Below, piece after piece: positions 34,142 to 45,799 of a stretch of 64,000 nt of DNA. Position numbers and translations under genes: made by a program. The first letter of the stretch is position 1, and every line of letters starts with the position of its first letter. The stretch comes from Dioscorea cayenensis subsp. rotundata (taxonomy: Eukaryota > Streptophyta > Magnoliopsida > Dioscoreales > Dioscoreaceae), in NCBI RefSeq assembly GCF_009730915.1, contig NC_052480.1, positions 21,712,419 through 21,776,418 of the forward strand. The letters are read 5' to 3'. The notes beneath the pieces are model-generated. The model searched no databases. It saw nothing but the letters and a program-made list of their open reading frames with translations, and was not told the origin of the DNA.

Positions 34142-34696
34142 TGTTATGACTAATGAGTATATGATAACCAGAGATGATCCCGAGGCAGAAGGATATGTTA
34201 GGACTCATGGGGATGTGATTATGAGAGCTAATCACAAGGCACAAAGAGATATAAAAAGGAAGTAAGGCTTGGAAAAGAAGGGAGAGAAGAAGAAAGTCGA
34301 AGCTTGGGCCTGATTGAGCTTTCCGGTGATCGTCTCCGGTGACCTCGACAGAAGGGAAGGCATTCCCATTTATCTTACTGTTTTTCTACTTGTTTCTATC
34401 CGATATACAGCATTGTGAGCTTAATTTCTGCATCTGAATTACAGTTTCAGTATTATTACTTGTTGATTGTTGTGTAGTGGAACACTATCATTCTGAGATA
34501 GATTACTCTGGTATTTTCATTTGATTTGATGAACTGTGGGTGTATTTTAATCATCTGGATTGAGATCTAGATAGAATTCTCAGATCTATCACTATATTGA
34601 AGAGTTCATCTCAATTCTATTGTGATATTCTGCTTGGAAGTTGGAGAATTACTCTGGTTATTGATTGTTGCATTGATTGAGCCATAATTCATTACA
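34142..34696 (+). repeat. 5' LTR
   Basis: TG...CA-bounded repeat. Its first 120 bases repeat the last coding stretch of the internal pseudogene, with one extra T after AGAGAT that leads to a stop. Confidence 0.8.
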
Positions 34697-34733
34697 TATT
34701 TTGGTGCTTTCATTGAGAGCCATATTCCCTCCA

Positions 34734-34903
34734 TGGCTAAATCATTGGAATTGCAAGACCTAGAGGCTAAGGTAAACACACTCTATGCAAGGGTTTGTGC
34801 AAGGTGGATCCAAATCGAAGAAAGATGGATTCAAGGTGAAGAAAGACTCACAAGATTGGAAAGATCTGTCACTACTGATTCTGAATTTTTTAGAGCTTCA
34901 TGA
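34734..34903 (+). pseudogene. Gag-like N-terminal ORF remnant
   Basis: ATG 34734 follows the primer-binding site by about 15 bases and opens a 56-codon frame. It reads MAKSLELQDLEAKVNTLYAR and ERWIQGEERLTRLE, a coiled-coil start like that of plant gypsy Gag proteins. It ends at TGA 34901-34903. Confidence 0.5.
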
Positions 34904-37558
34904 TTTGTTTGTAATTTGCCTGATGCCCAAGTTGGTACAGTTGGTTGTCTCTCATCTATGTGTCTAACGTCACCCATCAACTGTTTGATGAAATTCTCCA
35001 CTGAACTAATTGACGTAGTCAAGGGTGATGAGCAACATGAATGGACCCATTTCGACAAGATCAATGCTTCATTGAAGACGTTTAGCTATGGGCTTAACCT
35101 GGACCATTGTGACCCTGTGTTGGTTATTGAGGCAATGTGCAATGAGGTGTACCAGAGCATGTCTACCTTATAGCTTGATGAATTTGTTTCTGAATTTATA
35201 ACTCCTTTTACTAAAATTGGTGTCGTGAACCAAAGAATGGAAGCAACATATGAGATGTTACTGGATGTATTTGCCAGGCCCAACTAAGTGTAAGTGTTGG
35301 GGATGTAATTGGCAATCAGATAATCTCAAGGTCTGCAGAAACATTGGCTAACATGTGGCACTGTCTTTCTACTGTGGTGTGGTTACTGAATTTGCTAATG
35401 TGAGGCATCAGCTTGAAGTCTTGGAAGACAAGCTTGATGAAATGATTCAACCTCATCTATCGGATGCTCTATCAAATCACTAAGAGATTGTTGGGAATGT
35501 TCTGATCACAGATACTGGCCAGGATGAGGCAGGACATGATTATGTGGTGATTGCAGCTATTGCAAAAGCATTAATGGATAGGTTTGGCCAGTTTGATTTT
35601 TTGCTTGAATCTCATAGAATATGGGTTGTAATGGATCAGAAGGGGGCTTGTCAGAAGTGTTCTATTCCAAAGGTTCTTGCTTTGATGCTGAATCTATACA
35701 CGTCGTCAGATAAGAAGAAAAGGAAAATGCAAGGGACATTCATGTTGTATTCTGTTATTGCCTTGCTAAATGTTGCAGTGAAATCAATTAAATTTGACAT
35801 GTTGGATAATTTTTATGATATTGCAAATGAAAAGGAAACTCTTGGCCACCTCTTTGGTCCATATGCCGACACTGCAGCCATAGTCTTCCAATGAAGCAAT
35901 GCCTGTTAAAAATGATTTTGCTTGCATTGAAGAAGCTGTGAAGAATGCTACTGTTGAAGATACTATTAAGCAAATCTTCAATTATTTTGAACTTGATCAT
36001 CTTTCACCAAGAAGAGTAGACCTACTGCTCAAGCATTTTATCCTCCATGGTTGTGAAATATGGTTGAAATCAATTTTCTCAGTCAAAGAATTTAAATCTC
36101 TTGGTTATGGAAATTTCCTTGAATCCCTAGAAAAACATTCTCCTTTGCTTCATCTTGAGGTATTTAACTTGGTGAGAAATTTTTGCAACATCTCTACTTT
36201 TGAAGTTTCAATGATCAAAAAACAATTAGTATCAATGTAATCACAAGCTGAGAAGAACTATGGGAAAGGAATTGGTTTGACTGGGCAATGTATTTCCAAT
36301 ATCCTAAAGAGGTCATTTCTATCTATTTGTTTTTATGGAACTTGAAAGAGTCTTTGCAGTTCTCACCAAGGGATAAAGGCATTTTGATGCTTCCAGTTGT
36401 ATTCATTTTTCTGCGTCACTTTTGGAGAGTTCCTTTAATAAAAACTCATCGTCTTACTCGAAGAATAACTCAAGTCTTGCTTCTCTGATTACTACTGAAT
36501 TAGACCAAATGGCATGCTCCCTTGGTTCTGTCACTTCCAAAGATGCAATGGAATGCTTACTTAAAGCTCCGATTTTGTTAGATCTAAGATTGTGGTCACA
36601 CTAGGATATTTTATTTGCTTCATCACTGCGTCTTCTTTTAGCATGGTTGTTAAATGAAGGTTCTACCAAGGAACTATCATGTTTAGTGACTAGTGATGGA
36701 AGAATAATTAGAATTGAAGAACCAACCAGTTTTGATGATTTCTTTGAGGCAACAATTCAGGTTTCATCATTCAAAGTTGCAATAAAGTTATTATCTCTGA
36801 TCTGTAAGTATGAAGGATCAAATAATGTTCCGCTGTTTTTTCTAAATTTCTATGCCCGTAGAGCAATTGAAGTCATCATACAAAAGTATGTTGATCATGA
36901 TGAAGCAAATAGTCATTGCAGAGCTCCTGGACATAGAAATTTTGGGGAATTTTTTGTTAATAAAGCTGAACATTACAAGTGCATGCAAGTTAATGAGCAC
37001 ATCATGATACATGAAATTGGGCTGTTACTTGGAATAGTGGGATGGATCAAAGATTATCAGGCCTTTGGTGCGTCCTCATATGAACCTATACATACTGGAA
37101 CTGATGCAAATGTCTGGCATAAGCAAGGCACAAATCAAAATGTCTCCACTGATGATGGCATGCGTTGCCAGAATCGGGAAAAGACTGCATTGAATGTTCC
37201 TGTCAATACTACTATTGCTATTGTCAACAATTTTGCCATCGGCCCAGCTGCCATGGCATTCCTTGATCTGCAAAATTATATTGTTGGTGCATGGAACTAT
37301 ATGAAGAAATACATTGAGGCTAGCTCAACTCAAGAGTATCTCCACTCTGACCTTGAGGACAAGGTCAAGTTTGATGGGTGGGGTAATGTTATGACTAATG
37401 AGTATATGATAACAAGAGATGATCCCGAGGCAGAAGGATATGTTAGGACTCATGGGGATGTGATTATGACAGCTAATCACAAGGCACAAAGAGATAAAAA
37501 AGGAAGTAAGGGCTCGGAAAAGAAGGGAGAGAAGAAGAAAGTAGATGCTTGGGCCTGA
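34904..37558 (+). pseudogene. Captured large helical protein, decayed; family not recognised
   Basis: Coding-like blocks follow one another on the plus strand. The longest are 35544-35894 (reads KFDMLDNFYDIANEKETLGH), 35899-36240 (SPRRVDLLLKHFILHGCEIW) and 36647-37558 (SFDDFFEATIQVSSFKVAIK). The first two join through a single extra T at the stop near 35892. A TAG at 36602 interrupts the frame leading into the last block. The composition is that of a long alpha-helical repeat protein (ARM/HEAT-like); I do not recognise the family. The last 57 codons lie inside the right LTR and end GEKKKVDAWA; the preceding HSDLEDKVKFDGWGN looks like the end of a gypsy polyprotein, so the frame may be a chimera. 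Confidence 0.6.
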
Positions 37559-37884
37559 TTGAGCTTTCCGGTGATCGTCTCCAGTGACCTCGACAGGAGG
37601 GAAGGCATTCCCATTTATCTTACTGTTTTTTTACCTGTTTCTGTCCGATATACAGCACTTTGAGCATAATTTCTGCATCTGAATTACAGTTTCAGTATTA
37701 TTACTTGTTGATTGTTGTGTAGTGGAACACTATCATTCTGAGATAGATTACTCTGGTATTTTCATTTGATTTGATGAACTATGGGTGTATTTTAATCATT
37801 TGGATTGAGATCTAGATAGAATTCTCAAATCTATCACTGTATTGAAGAGTTCATCTCAATTCTCAATTCTATTGTGATATTACA
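37387..37884 (+). repeat. 3' LTR
   Basis: Matches the 5' LTR base for base apart from scattered substitutions, an 8-bp duplication of TCTCAATT near 37859, and a deletion of about 70 bp just before the final ACA. Confidence 0.8.
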
Positions 37885-37889
37885 AAGTT

Positions 37890-38430
37890 ATCAAACCTTC
37901 TCGTGTTTGGATTGAAGGTAATAAAAGGTAAGATTTTATATTAATATTACTAAAATACCTTTAAAAATATAAATTATATTTTATGCTAATTTTATACATT
38001 ATTTTTGTAAATTTAATGTTTTTATTTAACAATTTGCAATATTTTACTATTTTATTCCAATGCCCAGAACAACTAAAACCTAAATTTTTATGTAAGACAT
38101 GTATGTAATTATCTAAATTTAATAAAAGTATTTTTGTCTTGTAACCCCAAATACTATCCTTCATTTTACCCTGGATCCAAACATGAGTTGGTTCATAACT
38201 CTACCTTACAAAAACCCCCCAAAAACCTCCTCCCTGGCAAGGCCAAAGTAACTAGTTGGATTTCATTCATATCATATGCCCCAACAACCTCTGGGACTGA
38301 TTCAATATGCTTTATTCAAATCAATTGCATTCATCTCACTTTCACTTTTTTTGAATGCTAATATATGAACAATACTTAAAACAACACAGCCTATAACTTC
38401 CAAAAGAAAAATACCAATGAACCAATACAT
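37890..38430. other. Intergenic DNA between LTR element and F-box gene
   Basis: Motifs of the GTTTGGATTGAAGGTAA type occur on both sides of the LTR element (about 34110 and 37905) and inverted near 38160. The LTR element therefore probably landed in an older small inverted-repeat element. Confidence 0.4.
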
Positions 38431-39558
38431 CCCAATAAATCCTGATGGACAGCTTCATCACTCTACTACACACACTTCCAGTGAAGAAAAAAAGATATCT
38501 ACTCTATTTGTGAAGGAAGTGGAACAAAGATTAATTAGGCAAAAGTTTGATCAAACAATTTAATGGGGAATTATTACCCCACCAAATTTCCAACTGTCAG
38601 ACCAGACAAAACATTTTAAATAACTTAGAACAGAAATAACTTCATGATGAGAATACAAAGTATTTACTAAAGCCCAGTCTTCCCAACTTGACTCTTCTCT
38701 CAGATTCAGTCAAAACAGAAGGGACTTTCACATTTACAAAAGCCGTCATTCTTCTCAAAGTAATCATAAAGGTTTCTCTACAGCATTGCTGCTTATTGTT
38801 TCAATAGAAACTCAAACATATTTTCAAGAGAGCTTGCATAAAAGACTTCTTTCTGTTTTTTTTTTTTTTTTGTCGAGATATTAAGCAGCAACAAAATTAG
38901 AACCTATGCACAACTTCTAATATTTCAATAGCATCTCGTATAGTTGAAGACCAGAGAGATTCTCTATATTTACTAACAAGTAGCACCTGATAAATTAAAA
39001 TCAATTGCAATCATGAAAACAACATCATAAAAACACACAAACTTTTATCGATGTTGATTCAAAGGTTTGTGATCAAGATATAGGGTTATTTTCGAGCTTA
39101 AACCTGGTTGTAAATCAGTCGTGACGTGTGCGCGACCATAATTCACAAAGAGTTACAAACGTAACACAGAATCCACCCATCAAGATCATACACGATAGGT
39201 ATGCTTGTCAGTCTAAACTTCATATGAAACCATACTAAAATAGAAAGCATGAGTAGCCCAATCATCAAGAGTTACCTTGCGCTGCACCAAATGTACCTGG
39301 CACTTTTTCCTCTGAAAACAAAAAATCCACATATCAGGGAAAAGAAAAGGCATAAGAACAATGGTGCCATTGGTGTGTTAATTTAATAAAACATTAGTTA
39401 CATTGAGTGCTAGTTGAGAGCCTTTTTCTTACAGTAATCAAAAAGGTCAAGATTGTCTAATATTCCTTTGGGAAGAAAGGAGAGATATATAACAAAGGAC
39501 AAGTGATTCAACAAGAAATGGAGAAGCTCCTACCTCGTTGAACAGGGCGAAAGAGCAG
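38431..39558 (-). other. Spliced 3' UTR of the F-box gene
   Basis: Minus-strand splice signals suggest junctions after the stop: donor at 39534/39533 (CGAG/GTAGG), a 36-nt exon at 39311-39276 (after TTTTCAG, before GTAAC), and a last exon from 38986 (after TTTATCAG). The first junction is 25 nt beyond the stop, the second about 61 nt. Inferred by eye. Confidence 0.45.
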
Positions 39559-40801
39559 TCAGGCCAGAGCACTGGGAAAAGGATCAAACGCTGTGCCACA
39601 TGTAAGTAAGAGCCTCTTCCTCCCACGAGAAATCTTGCAGTCCGGCAACCTCTGCCACTCCCTCTTTGATATATTATAGGTCACTACACGTGGCGTGGAT
39701 AGACGTCTTGACCTACCAGATGTGACAAGGGAGAGCATGAGCAACTTCCTGTTGCCCAGGCATGTCATTTTAACGTGCTTTCCATAAAAATCTAAGCACC
39801 AGACGTTTGGCATTCTGTCAACCTCCTTCCACAAGAGAGTCATCTTCTGCAACTCCCATACACCAATGCAGGTGGCTGCGTTCTTGGACAGTAGTCCCAC
39901 AAGCAAAACCTGATCTCCAGACGCAGCAAGCATGTGGTTTGTTACATGCTCTGGATACGGGATCAAGAACTGCCTCCAAGTGCAAGTTGCCACATCATAG
40001 CATAGAACACCACCCGGGTCAACACACATGAAGTACAGCATGCTGCCAATGGACACAGTCTGTGACCTGAAATTCAAATAGAGTGGCAGCTTGATGCTTG
40101 GAGGCAAGTTCCCAGAGCAGCTCCAACTGTTCTGCATTGAATCATAGACCTGATAATTTCCATTATCATCCAACCACATTATTTTATAACCAGAATCTGC
40201 AGTCTTCCCGTTTAAAATCATCCCAACAGCCATATTCAAGTGGGCCTTAACTTGTATTGAAGGTAGTTCCTTGAAGGAACAATTGAGTGGATTACAAACA
40301 TAGAAATTCCTATGACTGAGATCCATGAAGCAGATGAGACCACCAGCTGAAGCCACAGGAAAGAATGTCATCCATGATGGTAGGGATGGGATGGAGGAAT
40401 GATACCATTTCTTCATAGAAGGGTCATACATGGCTCTAACGTTCACATTTTCATATGTTGTGGTTGTATAGAACCATGGATGCGCACGTGGAACCTCTGC
40501 GTATTGTTGTGAGAAGCTGGCTGAGGTAATCAAGGAATTCCACCTACTACATACCAAGCGAAACCGGAAGATTGTAGCAACAGGAAGCCGTGCTACAACA
40601 GCTTCCACAAGATCTTCAGGCAGATCTTTCCAGATTTGTTGTTCCATGATATCTCCTTTCTGACGGCTCTTCTCTCTGCGACATTTCTTGGTGGGAGGAG
40701 ACTTATTGGTTTCCACGATCTTTAGAGGCCCAGATTTTCCTTCAACAAAATTGCAGAAGTCATGCTCCATGGTGCTGTTGCCAAAATCAAGAATACAGCA
40801 T
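39559..40801 (-). CDS. LCR: LCR / F-box only protein 6, coding exon 2
   Basis: This exon carries 414 of about 439 residues. The F-box follows EQQIWKDLPEDLVEAVVARL (protein residues about 79-123) and binds SKP1, so the protein is the substrate receptor of an SCF ubiquitin ligase. The rest is a kelch-type beta-propeller region with repeated YD, W and G positions (NFYVCNPLNCSFKELPS, YQVYDSMQNSWS, LCYDVATCTWRQF, VTYNISKREWQRLP). Motifs such as KNAATCIGVWELQKMTLLWK, DRMPNVWCLDFYGKH and RGRKRLLLTCGTAF are those I recall from Arabidopsis LCR (At1g27340). LCR acts in the shoot meristem and in leaf shape and is repressed by miR394. The acceptor is TTCGCCACAG, giving 40801 as first base and continuing in frame from exon 1. 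No damage. Confidence 0.95.
39807..39826 (-). promoter_or_regulatory. miR394 target site in the F-box mRNA
   Basis: The mRNA sense reads GGAGGTTGACAGAATGCCAA, encoding part of EVDRMPN. It pairs with miR394 (TTGGCATTCTGTCCACCTCC) at 19 of 20 positions, with the only mismatch opposite miRNA base 14. Bases 2-12, which matter most for slicing, pair perfectly. Confidence 0.92.
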
Positions 40802-43800
40802 CTGTGGCGAAGAGAGAGTTTTTAAGGGAGATGTTGTTTACTTACCTAGCTCGTCAATTTCTAATAAATCCTTCACAGATTATATTCAAGATATCTAAGA
40901 ACCAAAAAATAATTAATGAAGCTACTTGCATAATATATGACTGTAAGCTCAATGCATAACAATCTCATGCCTGAATCTCATGTTTCCATCAAAAAATAAA
41001 ATAAAATAAATAAAAAACAACGGAAGATTCTTTTGCACCTATTACCACTTAAACAATACCCAAAACTCAAACATGAAACTGAATCACAATAAACAACAAA
41101 CAATATAAAAAGCGACGAGGAAGAATATCTAATGAGAGTCATGAGTCAGAGAGCACTTGTTTTATTTCAAAATTTATTAGACTTCCACTCCACCCCAAAA
41201 AAATAAAAGCAAAAATGCAATTCCTCAAAGCAAAGAGCTGTGATATTAAATAACCATTCAATCTCCATCTATGAATTCAATATTAACCACATCTACTTTT
41301 AAGAGTGATTTCAAGGGAAGGGCTTCAGGGACGCAATTATTGTGGTTACTCAAAGATGACCCCTTAGTTTGATATAAGCAAAAACATGTCTGCAGAAAGA
41401 AGGTAATATCTGAAATCCAGATACCATAATGACTATAACGAGATCACAAAAAGATCAGTAGGCTAAAACCAATGGTCCTAACACTAGCAGAATTGCAAAT
41501 GACTGACAGAGGAATCAAGCACTTCTATAGAGGCAAAATAAATTGCACTTCAGATTGGAATTCTTATACTACTAACAGGCAATACTGCTCATATGCTGGG
41601 GACAAGGCAAACAGTAATGCCAAGAAAGTTTAGCCTTGGAATGTTCACCAACAATGGCTTCACATAAACCCTGCACCCACTAGTACTCTTTCTCTATATC
41701 TGCACCATTTTTAATTCATTGCCGGTCTGTAGTCCAAAACTAAATTAAGCTCAGAAGAACTTGAAGACAATTGGCAATAGTCTCAAGGTTTCACACAATG
41801 AAGCTGAGGCCAAGGCATTAATTGAGGCGGCTACAATTAGCCTGACAGGGAAATTCGATTGGGGTTGGAAAAATTTGAAGCTAGGTTAGAGTTTTGGAGT
41901 TCAAATTTTTTTTGGGGTGAACTTTTGTCTGAGGTTGACCAAGCTTTGACATAAATAATAATACTTAATATAAATATTTCAAAATTAATATTATCTTCTC
42001 ATAATGAAAGATGGGTTTTATTTTTATTAGTATTTTTAATATTTTTTTTTTATAAACTTATTTAAATCTTGCAGACAAAGTTATTGTTATTTCAAATTGG
42101 AGCTTTGGTTGAAGGTGACAACCGAACACCACCTAACTGATTTCTCTTCTAGATTTATTTTCCATCTACCAAAAAAACAGTGTCCAACAGCCTCAAATTC
42201 AAATCATCTAAGAAACCATCAATAGTGACCTGTAGTACTAAGTAAAAGTTTGAAATTGAGTTCACATTGGAATGCTTTTGAAACAGGTAATCCGGCAATA
42301 GATCCTATGCGGAGGTTATTAGTAAAAAGCCCAAAGCTAAGCTAACTTAGCTGATCAAAACACTGCTCTACATTAGTCACTCCGGTAGAATTTATACATA
42401 TATATATATTTGACACCTTAACAAGTAAGGTTTGAGTTTAAAGTTTAAGATCATTTGAGATATATATTTACTCATCCACAGAGTTATGACACATTTATCA
42501 CAGTAATCTGCATATAGTTGAGGTTTATCATGTCCAAGTCGTTAAAAGAAGAAAAACAAGCTGACACCATCAAGACAGCTAGTATTTGAACCCAAAAGTA
42601 AAAATAACATGCATCATAAATAATACGCTCCAAGAGCCTTTTTTTAAATATAGAAAACAGCTACTAATTTTACAAATTAAACCTAAGTGTGGTAAGAGGA
42701 TAACATTCAGCAGAACATTGGATATACTAGCTTAAGAAGATTAGGAGGTAAGCCTTATTTCATGACAGCAATAATAATAGTTGGACAGCGATAATAATAG
42801 TTGTTTCTATTTTATAAACTAATTGCCTACCAAGGAGGAAAAGATAAACAAGCCAACATTTGAGATTCCGGACAAATAAAGAAACCTACTTTGTACAGTT
42901 TTACCATATTAGATAATTCAAACAGCAACGCAAAAGAAAACTCCAAGTCTCCAAAATCCAAAGATAAAACTAACAATATGGAGCTGACACAACCACCAAA
43001 TTTAAATAACTTTTGCAAAGGCAAATGCACCAAAAATTGTGATCCAAATTTAACTCATCATATACTGAAAGAATCTATGCTCAGTAGCTTTTTAACAAAT
43101 AACTTAATTGTCATTTTCTCTTTCACTCCAAAGAATTCCACACAAAATTCAGCATTGCACTGATCAACAAGTCAAATACTCATACCATGGTATACACTAC
43201 AATACATCTAGGACAAGACTTTGGGTATATCAGTCAAACTGGTCAATTTTAACTGATGGAGATCGCTTCAAAATCTGGATCACATGAATTCACTTCCAAA
43301 TTGGAGGTTTGGTCAACAACAAAAACGACTTAAACTGGAAAAACGTCTGAACAAAAATGGTAATTTAACAACAATATCTTCAAAATGAAGCAAGACTGAA
43401 GTGACCCAAATAGCACCATGAAAGTCAACCATTTCTTCTCAATAAGCTCATTGAATTTCTATAGCACCTTTTCCAATAATGTATTAGCCAACAAGATCAT
43501 AAAAAAATCACAAATTATATTACACAATTTCTGAAGAAAATATAACGCTGCATACTTCAAAAGGCATAAATTTGCAAAACTTTTTGCTATACACCTAATG
43601 TACATAGCAAAATCAATCAATACAAAAAGATATAACTAATTTAGCTTCCAAAGTCCAAACAAACACCTGTCATGTCTATAAAAAATTTTCTTCAATCTGA
43701 ATTACAAAATCTTCACCAATACATCATGTAATGGTTTACCCAGATTTATATACTATAATTAGATAACAAAATAAATCAACATTCAGACCAAAAAAATACA

Positions 43801-44178
43801 TTTTAAAATAATTAATCAGGTAAATAGAGTCATAAAACACAAAGTCCTGGCTAATTTGACAAAATAATTGAAATTTTCTAAAACGAACTCAAAGAAAAAA
43901 ATTGGAAAATAGAATCAAGGATCAAAAACAAAACCCCCAATCAACCACGAGAAACGCAAGAAAACATATATTCACCCCAAAAATGATAATCGAAGAAGCC
44001 ATCGAAGCCCTAGGAACCATCACCTCAAGAAAAATTCCAAGACAAACAAACGAAACAAGAGAAGATAGCAAAGAAATCAAGAAATCCAAACAATTACAAT
44101 TCACAGATCTCTAAATCGATCAAAATCTCCAAAAAAAAAAATCAGAGAAACAAAGAGATAAGAATTGAGAGAAGATAC
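40802..44178 (-). other. Large intron of the F-box gene
   Basis: 3377-nt intron with donor GAAAG/GTATCT (44179/44178) and acceptor CGCCACAG (40802). AT-rich, with a TA-rich stretch near 42400. ORFs inside (for example 43902-44114, 42891-43163) show no domain. Confidence 0.8.
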
Positions 44179-44255
44179 CTTTCATCGCGATCGAGGCTAT
44201 GAGGACCGCAGAGCTCCCAGAGCTCCTCGACCTGGCCGATCAGCTGCCTCAGCAT
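44179..44255 (-). CDS. LCR: LCR / F-box only protein 6, coding exon 1
   Basis: ATG at 44255 begins MLRQLIGQVEELWELCGPHS, the N-terminus I recall for plant F-box only protein 6. The frame is open upstream to 44345 but only from a GTG, and the extra residues are low-complexity Ala, so 44255 is the start. The exon ends at 44179 with two bases of a codon. The first base of exon 2 completes an Arg, giving DER then CCILDFGNSTMEHD. The two exons give 439 residues, near the usual family length. Confidence 0.85.
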
Positions 44256-44420
44256 CGCCACCCACCTTCCATCCACCGCCGATGCCGCCGCCGCCGCCGT
44301 GGGCCAAGCTCGGTAAATCTCCGGCGAGGACCTCGTCTGGATCACACGTCAGCAAAGCGAGGTTGGGAAGGGGGTTAATATAGTGATGGGATTTGGAAAG
44401 TGGGCTCGCTGATGAGGATA
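44256..44420 (-). promoter_or_regulatory. F-box gene 5' leader and promoter-proximal region
   Basis: GC-rich stretch just upstream of the ATG, with (CCG) repeats at 44276-44299. The leader probably starts within 44300-44420. No clear TATA box was found. Confidence 0.4.
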
Positions 44421-44696
44421 TTTACGGATGATGCCATTGAGAATCTTGGTTGGTCTCTTCGTTGAGGTTTTTGTTTTTTGGGGTTTGATCTTCTCTAGCT
44501 TTCTATCTTCAACCATGTCCTTTTTCGTAAATTTGCTTCCCTCTTATTGTATAATCTCGAATTTGCCATTTTCTTTTTTTTTATATTATTTATTTTAAAG
44601 ATAATGATTATTTTTTCTCTCTCTTTGAAAATTTTAATTATATATACTCACACACAATATTGCCTCGTGTAATACCCAAAGGTAAAAAAGTAATTA

Positions 44697-44890
44697 AAAC
44701 TAATGGTCTTTCGGTCAATTGAGATCGATTCTTTACGTGGGGTATTCATTTCAGAGAAGACACAGGATCAAACCTCATGTCCTATGCAAAGTGAGAGCAC
44801 TTGGGTCAGTGTTGAGTCTTGCTCCCACACGCAGCGTCCCCAGGGTTGGTCATTTGTCGCCTTTCTCAAAAAAATAATAATAATTGAGGG
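44697..44890 (+). repeat. SINE-like element
   Basis: An A-box-like stretch near 44708-44725 and a B-box-like stretch (GGATCAAACCTC near 44766) are followed by a moderately GC-rich body and a tail of A-runs and AAT repeats at about 44868-44885. The body differs in composition from the AT-rich surroundings. Confidence 0.45.
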
Positions 44891-45799
44891 AAGAGAAATA
44901 ATAACTTAAACTCATATTAAAAAATCATTTATTTTAAATTTTTTTTTTTCAAAAGCGACAAGTGATGTATATATTAGGGGCATACAGCCTGAAAATTAAT
45001 CATCCAACATACACACTGTCAGTCAAGGATGAGATGTGTGGACTATGAATATACACCTGATGACCTGTTACCATTATTGCTTCCAATGAGTCTTGAATTT
45101 GAAACCTTTTTTATTGCCTCACTTTTGTTTTAAATTTTTTTTTAATAAATAACTTGAAAATTCATACAGGTTGTTTATGATTGATTATAGGATATTATAC
45201 TAAATTATTAAATTTATTGAAAAATGATATTTTATCTTTTATTTAAATATTTTGAAATTTTTATTCTCAATTGTCTTTGTTCAGCAAACAGATAAAGTAT
45301 ATATATGTTCCATGATAAGAATAAAAGTGCATAACCAGCATAAAGCTCTATATGAAAACTACATGTTTAGAGATATAAATAAAATATATATATAAAATAT
45401 GTTTCACCTTTTTTATTTACTATGAAACTATAATATGTATTCATATAGACTCAAGGTATATTTATTTATATATATTATTCTATGATAACCATGCAAAAAT
45501 TAAATAAGCAAAATGACCTCAAGGTCTTAATTTGCCTCTATTTTTCTTTATGAAATGGGGAAAAAAATTTATAATGATACAAGTATATTTTTCAAACTAA
45601 TCAAAAATTCAAATAATTTTTTACACTAATAAAAATTCCACCCCATTGTTAACAATAAAATGATGATCAAAATTGTTATTTTTAATATTAATAATTAAAA
45701 TTAACATTTGGACATGTTTTAAGATGAACAGTGAAGTTTGACCTAACTAAGATTTTTGGAATGGCATTTTGGAAAATAAGTAGAATATAAAGGGCTTTA

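Larger units (their letters stand above)
34142..37884 (+). mobile_element. Non-autonomous LTR element (gypsy-like) with captured coding DNA
   Basis: Direct repeats of 555 bp (34142-34696) and 498 bp (37387-37884) both begin TGTTATGACTAATGAG and end ATTACA. The right copy lacks about 70 bp near its end. The flanks AGGTT (34137-34141) and AAGTT (37885-37889) are a 4/5 target-site duplication. A primer-binding-like TGGTGCTTTCATTGAGAG begins at 34702, and a purine-rich stretch with GATGGGTGGGG lies before the right LTR. The interior has no reverse transcriptase, integrase or protease; it holds a decayed cellular-like reading frame instead. Confidence 0.8.
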
